From Caulobacteraceae bacterium UBA5005 (GTDB lineage: Bacteria > Pseudomonadota > Alphaproteobacteria > Caulobacterales > Caulobacteraceae), in assembly GCA_002398405.1 (NCBI GenBank), contig DGYN01000122.1:34853-44566 (forward strand): 9,714 nucleotides of DNA, written 5' to 3'. The translations under genes and the position numbers were made by a program. Each line of letters begins with the position of its first letter. Position 1 is the first letter of the stretch. Positions 5,923 through 9,714 of the stretch are shown here, piece after piece. The notes under the pieces were generated by a model. It was given only the letters and a program-made list of their open reading frames with translations, searched no databases and was not told where the DNA came from.

Positions 5923-7272
5923 ATGTTCGAGAAAATCCTCATCGCCAACCGCGGCGAGATCGCGCTCCGCGTCCACAGGGCGTGCAAGGAGATGGGCATC
6001 TCGACCGTGGCGGTCCATTCGGAAGCCGACACAGGCGCCATGTGGGTGCGTCTGGCCGACGAAAGCGTATGCATCGGGCCAGCCCCGGCGGCGAAAAGCT
6101 ATCTCAACATCCCGTCGATCCTTGCGGCCTGCGAGATCACCGGCGCCCAGGCCGTGCATCCGGGCTATGGCTTTCTGTCCGAGAACGCCCGCTTCGCCGA
6201 GATCGTCGAGGCTCATGGCCTGACGTTTATCGGGCCCAAGCCCGAACACATCCGCATGATGGGCGACAAGATCACCGCAAAACAGGCGGTGAAGGCCGCT
6301 GGCATTCCGGTGGTCCCCGGCTCGGACGGCGCGGTCGAGGGTGAGGAGCAGGCCCTGGCCGCCGCCCGCCAGATCGGCTTTCCCGTCCTGATCAAGGCCG
6401 CGGCCGGCGGCGGCGGGCGTGGCATGCGCGTAGCGGCCACCGAGGAAGAGCTGGTCGAAGCGGTCGCCGCTGCGTCAAACGAGGCCAAGTCAGCCTTCGG
6501 CGACGGTTCGGTCTATATGGAGCGCTATCTCCAGAAGCCCCGTCACATCGAACTGCAGATCATCGCCGACAGCTTCGGCAACGTCGTTCATCTGGGCGAG
6601 CGCGACTGCTCCCTGCAGCGCCGCCACCAGAAGGTTCTGGAAGAAGCCCCCTCCCCGGCCCTGGACGCCGCCGGGCGGGCCAAGATCGGCAAGGTGGTCG
6701 TCGATGCGATCAAGGCCATCGGCTATCTGGGCGTCGGCACCATCGAGTTCCTGTGGGAAAACGGCGAGTTCTTTTTCATCGAGATGAACACCCGCCTCCA
6801 GGTGGAGCACCCGGTTACCGAAGCCATCACCGGCATCGACCTGGTCCGCGAACAGATCCGCGTCGCCGCCGGCCTGCCGCTCTCCTTCACCCAGGACGAG
6901 GTGGTGTTTGAAGGCCACGCCATCGAGTGCCGGATCAACGCCGAGAACCCGCGCACCTTCACCCCCTCGCCGGGCATGGTCACAGATTTCCATGCGCCTG
7001 GCGGCCTTGGCGTGCGGCTCGATTCAGCCCTCTACGCCGGTTATGTCATCCCGCCCTATTACGACAGCCTGGCGGGCAAACTCATTGTCCACGGCCGCGA
7101 CCGGGCTGAGTGCATCGCCCGCCTGAAACGATCACTGGCCGAAATGGTCGTCGGCGGCATCGAAACCACCATCCCGCTGTTTCAGGATTTGCTGGTGCAG
7201 CCAGACATCCTGGCCGGTGACTACAACATCCACTGGCTAGAAAAGTGGATTAAGGGCGAGGCCAAAGCCTGA
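5923..7272 (+). CDS. accC: Acetyl-CoA carboxylase, biotin carboxylase subunit
   Basis: ATP-grasp enzyme that carboxylates biotin on AccB with ATP and bicarbonate. Its 449 residues equal the E. coli length. Motifs in order are KILIANRGEIA at the N-terminus, HPGYGFLSEN (79-88), K116, the ATP-binding K158 followed by the glycine loop GGGGRGMR (162-169), H208/E210, K237 in RRHQKV, metal ligands E275 and E287, R291 in MNTRLQVEHP, and catalytic R337 in ECRINAENP. These match the E. coli active site with at most a one-residue offset. The start ATG is 3 bases after the accB stop and aat begins 2 bases after its own stop, so accB-accC-aat is probably one transcript. Confidence 0.98.
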   Translation: MFEKILIANRGEIALRVHRACKEMGISTVAVHSEADTGAMWVRLADESVCIGPAPAAKSYLNIPSILAACEITGAQAVHPGYGFLSENARFAEIVEAHGLTFIGPKPEHIRMMGDKITAKQAVKAAGIPVVPGSDGAVEGEEQALAAARQIGFPVLIKAAAGGGGRGMRVAATEEELVEAVAAASNEAKSAFGDGSVYMERYLQKPRHIELQIIADSFGNVVHLGERDCSLQRRHQKVLEEAPSPALDAAGRAKIGKVVVDAIKAIGYLGVGTIEFLWENGEFFFIEMNTRLQVEHPVTEAITGIDLVREQIRVAAGLPLSFTQDEVVFEGHAIECRINAENPRTFTPSPGMVTDFHAPGGLGVRLDSALYAGYVIPPYYDSLAGKLIVHGRDRAECIARLKRSLAEMVVGGIETTIPLFQDLLVQPDILAGDYNIHWLEKWIKGEAKA

Positions 7273-7274
7273 GT

Positions 7275-8060
7275 GTGGAAGGCTTCACCGCGGACGATCT
7301 GATCGATTGCTACCGGCGGGGGGTCTTCCCCATGGGGGAGGCCAGGGACGACCCCAGGGTCTTCCTCGTCGAACCCCACACCCGCGGCGTCATTATCCCG
7401 CGTGAATTCCACGTCCCGGCGCGCCTGGCCCGCACGGTTCGCTCGGACCGCTTCCAGATCACCTTCAACCAATGTTTCGACGAGGTCGTGGCGGCCTGCG
7501 CCGAGGCGCCCGGGCGCGGCGAGACCTGGATCAACCGGCCCATCCAGCAGCTCTATGGGCAGCTGCATCGCCGCGGCCAGGCCCACAGCGTCGAGGCTTG
7601 GCTGAATAGGCGGCTGGTCGGTGGGCTCTACGGGGTTTCCATCGACCGGGCGTTCTTTGGAGAAAGCATGTTTTCGACCGAGCGGGACGCCAGCAAGGTC
7701 TGCCTGGTGCACCTGGTGGCGCGTTTGATTTTGGGCGGCTACGTCCTGCTCGACTGTCAGTTCCAGACCGGGCATCTCGCTCAGTTCGGGACCCGCGAGA
7801 TCCCGCAGGATCAGTATATGACGATGGCTTCCGGCGCTTTCGCGGGTGGCGGCGGGGGTGGGGGCGCGGCAGGTTCAGGCCTGGCTTCCGGGACAATGAC
7901 CGGCGCGGGCGCCAACGACTCAACCTTGGCCTTGGGTGCGGCCGTCTTCGCTCCGGCCTTCGGCATGACGATGGGCGCCTCGGGCTCAATGGCCGCGGAC
8001 GTTACGACGGGCGCCTGGAGCGGGCCGTCGGCCTTACAGGCGATCAGCCAGGCGTCGTAG
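7275..8060 (+). CDS. aat: Leucyl/phenylalanyl-tRNA-protein transferase with long C-terminal overlap tail
   Basis: Transfers Leu or Phe from aminoacyl-tRNA to proteins with N-terminal Lys or Arg, marking them for ClpS/ClpAP degradation; cytoplasmic. The conserved domain is complete: YRRGVFPM (13-20), TWIN (84-87), HSVE (104-107), GGLYGV, FFGESMFS (127-134), DASK (138-141) and QFQTGHLAQFG (162-172), ending near residue 190. The start is GTG, two bases after the accC stop. The frame then continues for about 70 residues of Gly/Ala/Ser/Thr-rich sequence (seven glycines at 191-197) to ALQAISQAS and TAG. Residues 179-261 lie antisense to the DUF2155 gene (7811-8605, minus). The full 261 residues exceed E. 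coli Aat (234). No earlier stop exists in frame, so the tail is real unless a sequencing frameshift is present. Confidence 0.93.
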   Translation: MEGFTADDLIDCYRRGVFPMGEARDDPRVFLVEPHTRGVIIPREFHVPARLARTVRSDRFQITFNQCFDEVVAACAEAPGRGETWINRPIQQLYGQLHRRGQAHSVEAWLNRRLVGGLYGVSIDRAFFGESMFSTERDASKVCLVHLVARLILGGYVLLDCQFQTGHLAQFGTREIPQDQYMTMASGAFAGGGGGGGAAGSGLASGTMTGAGANDSTLALGAAVFAPAFGMTMGASGSMAADVTTGAWSGPSALQAISQAS

Positions 8061-8605
8061 ACCGGGTGCTCCAACGGCGAGATGCTGGGAGACGCCGCGA
8101 ACATCCAGCCGCGATAAACCTGCCGAACGCCGGGCTGGCGCATGCGTGAGGTCGCGGGCGGGCGGAAACCGATCTCGACATTGGCGATGGCGTCCCGCAC
8201 CGGCTCATCGCCTGTCGTGGTCTCACAGGCCCGCACCGTCAGCACCAGGCCCTTATAGGAGACAGGTTTGTCGACCCTAGCCTCGAAGCGGATCGACTCG
8301 GCCGTGATCTTGTCCATGGCCTGTAGGATGGCGATCGGATAACGCGGCCGGCGGCTCGGGATGGCGGCCACCTTTTCCTTGGCGGCGAGCGGGGCGGCTG
8401 TGACTTTCGGCTCAACCTTTGAAGGGGGTGTTGGCGCAACCGCCTTGGGGATTTCGGTGACCGCGGGCGGTGGCGATTCCATTTCCGGCGGCGGCGTCGA
8501 CTTGCCGCTCAACAGGCCGCCAATAGGATCTTCCTGGGCAATCGCGAAGCCCGCGCCGACAACGGCGACCGCGGCAATCCCGCCAAGGACCGCGAGGCGC
8601 CTCAT
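7811..8605 (-). CDS. DUF2155 domain secreted protein
   Basis: Function unknown. The 264-residue protein begins with a signal peptide (MRRLAVLGGIAAVAVVGAGF, cut near AIA-Q24), so it is exported to the periplasm. A Pro-rich linker (about 36-65) follows. The DUF2155 domain spans about 88-190: YPIAILQAMDKITA, VLTVRAC (C127), GWMFAASPSISPLEHPVYDAW and C190. C127 and C190 could form a disulfide. After the domain comes an Ala/Pro/Val tail (191-264) with seven prolines (248-254). Residues 182-264 overlap aat on the other strand. ATG 8603-8605 overlaps the NDUFA12 stop by one base (TGATG), indicating translational coupling. The domain call is from recognised family motifs; whether the low-complexity tail is functional is unclear. 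Confidence 0.9.
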   Translation of the reverse strand: MRRLAVLGGIAAVAVVGAGFAIAQEDPIGGLLSGKSTPPPEMESPPPAVTEIPKAVAPTPPSKVEPKVTAAPLAAKEKVAAIPSRRPRYPIAILQAMDKITAESIRFEARVDKPVSYKGLVLTVRACETTTGDEPVRDAIANVEIGFRPPATSRMRQPGVRQVYRGWMFAASPSISPLEHPVYDAWLIACKADGPLQAPVVTSAAIEPEAPIVMPKAGAKTAAPKAKVESLAPAPVIVPEARPEPAAPPPPPPPAKAPEAIVIY

Positions 8606-9000
8606 CAGTCAGGCTTCCAGGATTGATAGTCGCCGGTCGCCCGGGGGCGCACGCCGGTCTTGGCGATCGAGCCCTTGGGCCGCCAGGCGCCGAGCGTGCC
8701 GGTGAGGTTCGGCTCGTGCTCCCGCTCCCACGGCTTGACCACAAAGGGCTCGACCGTCGGCGGCTCGTCGAAGGTGTAGTGCAGCCAGCCGTGCCAGTCA
8801 GGCGGCACCTTGGAGGCTTCGGCATAACCGGAAAACAGGACCCAACGGCGCTTGTTGCCGTCGTAGGCGTCCTGAAGGTCGCGGGCTTCGTAATAGGTGT
8901 TGCCGTACTGATCCTCGCCGATCTTCACGCCGCGGCGCTTGATGTGGAACGCGTGGCCGAACGGAGCGCCGTTCCACCAGGTGAAGATTGCTTTGAGCAC
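8605..9000 (-). CDS. NDUFA12 family NADH:ubiquinone oxidoreductase accessory subunit
   Basis: Bacterial homologue of the 17.2-kDa accessory subunit of complex I, found in Alphaproteobacteria and mitochondria; it binds the peripheral arm in the cytoplasm and has no signal peptide. The 131-residue length fits. Recognisable features are the IFTWWNGA start, GNTYYEARD, RRWVLFSGYAEASKVPPDWHGWLHYTFDE (listed here in part: YAEASKVPPDWHGWLH), and the C-terminal EHEPNLTGT, WRPKGS pattern of the family. The start is GTG (8998-9000), chosen because family members begin directly with the IF-WWNG segment. It precedes DUF2155 with a one-base overlap. The main complex I genes are not in this window. Confidence 0.94.
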   Translation of the reverse strand: MLKAIFTWWNGAPFGHAFHIKRRGVKIGEDQYGNTYYEARDLQDAYDGNKRRWVLFSGYAEASKVPPDWHGWLHYTFDEPPTVEPFVVKPWEREHEPNLTGTLGAWRPKGSIAKTGVRPRATGDYQSWKPD

Positions 9001-9030
9001 GGGATACCTAAGGGCAAATCAGAGGAGCGG

Positions 9031-9059
9031 ACTATAGGGCCCGCGCCCACCCTGGTCCA
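9031..9059 (-). promoter_or_regulatory. Candidate promoter of the NDUFA12-DUF2155 operon
   Basis: On the minus strand TGGACC (9059-9054) and TATAGT (9036-9031) are separated by 17 bases. TGGACC matches four of six positions of the alphaproteobacterial TTGACG -35, and TATAGT is a good -10-like hexamer. Transcription would start about 20-25 bases before the GTG at 9000. This is a consensus match only. Confidence 0.3.
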
Positions 9060-9116
9060 GCACGCCTTACCCAGCCGTTATCAACAACAATTGGTGTGAG
9101 AGCACAGTCAGGCACA

Positions 9117-9154
9117 CAACATCTGTTGGCGCGGCGGGCGGAGCACCCTAGGGT
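9117..9154. promoter_or_regulatory. Inverted repeats upstream of the 9184 gene
   Basis: CAACA-TC-TGTTG (9117-9128) and the perfect 10-base palindrome ACCCTAGGGT (9145-9154) lie in the 183-base divergent gap between NDUFA12 and the gene at 9184. The second is 17 bases before the ribosome binding site. They could be operator half-sites, but no known regulator consensus fits that I can name. Confidence 0.25.
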
Positions 9155-9171
9155 TCGGGGCCAATCTCGAC

Positions 9172-9176
9172 GGAGG
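9172..9176 (+). promoter_or_regulatory. Strong ribosome binding site (GGAGG) for the gene at 9184
   Basis: GGAGG with a 7-base spacer before ATG 9184 is the best Shine-Dalgarno in the window and fixes the start of the last gene. Confidence 0.8.
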
Positions 9177-9183
9177 TTCGCCT

Positions 9184-9714
9184 ATGAAGTTCGACGCCCT
9201 GTTCGCCGCCCGCTGGGCGACCGGCGCCGATCTCCGCGAGCGCGAGGTTGAGGCCGGAAGCGTGCTCGCCCCCCGTGACTGGTCGAGCGCCCGGATCGAG
9301 GCCTGGCTCGACTGGGGCCTGGCGGAGCAAAAAGCCGCCAAGGCGGACCCTCTGCTTGGCGGCGGGCCGGACGCCTATGCCCGGCGCCTCGCGGCCGCGG
9401 GCAAGGAGGCGGGTCTGTTCGACGCCAAGGAGGCCGGGGCCTTCCGCGCTGAACTGTTCGCCACCATGGCGCTTGGCCTCGCCGCCCCCGGCCGCGCCGG
9501 CCAGGCCCTGCCCGCCGTTCTGGTCGACGCCGAAGCCATCGAGTTCACGCGAGAGCTCGACAGCCACCTTTCCGCCCACCGGGGCCGGGCCTGCGCCGAA
9601 GCTTCGGTGATCGCGGCGGCCACTGCCCTGCAGGGGGTGATGGACGCCTTTGGCCGTTGCGAGGGCGACGCCGCCGCCTGCGCCGACCCGCGCCGCAACG
9701 CCGCCCTGGCCCGC
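9184..9714 (+). CDS. Uncharacterised protein with a class II ribonucleotide reductase-like N-terminus (3' end outside window)
   Basis: The frame is open from ATG 9184 to the window edge (177 codons) with a strong GGAGG upstream and normal high-GC codon use, so it is a real gene. Function is not certain. The N-terminus (MKFDALFA, then PRDWSSARIEAWLDWG at 30-45) and the later segment RLAAAGKEAGLFDAKEAGAF followed by AELFATMALGLAAP resemble, from memory, the start of B12-dependent ribonucleotide reductase NrdJ (PxxWSQ; RLA..G.F....A.AFF.EL...LA..M.AP). The likeness is degenerate: the NSPQW segment after AP is missing. It may belong to the TSCPD-domain proteins I recall in Caulobacterales. No signal peptide is seen. 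Cysteines C157, the one ending GRC, and the one in AAC are few and do not form a clear metal site. Confidence in the gene is high, in the relationship modest. Confidence 0.8.
   Translation, partial: MKFDALFAARWATGADLREREVEAGSVLAPRDWSSARIEAWLDWGLAEQKAAKADPLLGGGPDAYARRLAAAGKEAGLFDAKEAGAFRAELFATMALGLAAPGRAGQALPAVLVDAEAIEFTRELDSHLSAHRGRACAEASVIAAATALQGVMDAFGRCEGDAAACADPRRNAALAR

Noticed and set aside
5410..6249. 279-codon minus-strand frame opposite accB and accC
   Set aside because: It is antisense to two well-conserved genes and its Gly/Asp/His-rich composition is typical of antisense to GC-rich coding DNA.
7846..8060. A missed base causing the long Aat tail
   Set aside because: Not excluded, but both overlapping frames stay open for 250 bases and the Aat stop coincides with a conserved motif of the antisense gene, which fits a real overlap better than an error.
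9031..9183. LexA box or B12 riboswitch before the 9184 gene
   Set aside because: Two GTTC copies (9153 and 9176) are 19 bases apart rather than 7, and AGTCAGG near 9106 lacks the rest of a B12 box.

Overview
The window is a high-GC stretch that looks like a Caulobacterales chromosome (Caulobacter or Phenylobacterium type). The evidence for this is an RNase E with a C-terminal GWW PNPase-docking motif, a bacterial NDUFA12 gene, a DUF2155 gene, and the linked order accB-accC-aat facing DUF2155-NDUFA12. It appears to be a core housekeeping region. I see no mobile element, CRISPR array, rRNA or tRNA. The assignment rests on protein features and remembered gene order, not on a search.

Layout. (1) 1-2159 (+): the 3' part of rne, covering the catalytic core from just after the S1 region plus a long disordered, charge-patterned tail. 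(2) 2214-4304 (+): a secreted M48 metalloprotease with TPR-like repeats, abutted with no gap by a DsbA/ScsC-like thioredoxin-fold protein with a probable lipoprotein signal. Together they suggest a cell-envelope protein quality module. (3) 4301-5286 (-): thiS-thiG, which supply the sulfur carrier and synthase for the thiamine thiazole ring. thiG converges on the DsbA-like gene with overlapping stop codons. (4) 5287-5421: a divergent intergenic region with two short perfect palindromes. (5) 5422-8060 (+): accB-accC (biotin carrier and biotin carboxylase of acetyl-CoA carboxylase), then aat (leucyl/phenylalanyl-tRNA-protein transferase of the N-degron pathway). (6) 7811-9000 (-): NDUFA12 followed by DUF2155, joined by a TGATG stop/start overlap. 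(7) 9001-9183: a second divergent intergenic region. (8) 9184-end (+): the start of a gene whose N-terminus resembles a degenerate class II ribonucleotide reductase N-terminus.

The most unusual structure is a 250-bp antisense overlap between aat and the DUF2155 gene. The aat frame stays open past the end of its conserved domain, through sequence antisense to the proline-rich tail of DUF2155. It stops on the reverse complement of the conserved HPVYD motif of DUF2155. Other notable points are thiSG lying where, from memory, other Alphaproteobacteria carry aroQ, the lipoprotein form of the DsbA-like protein, and the patterned RNase E tail. I do not see a clearly new multi-gene system.
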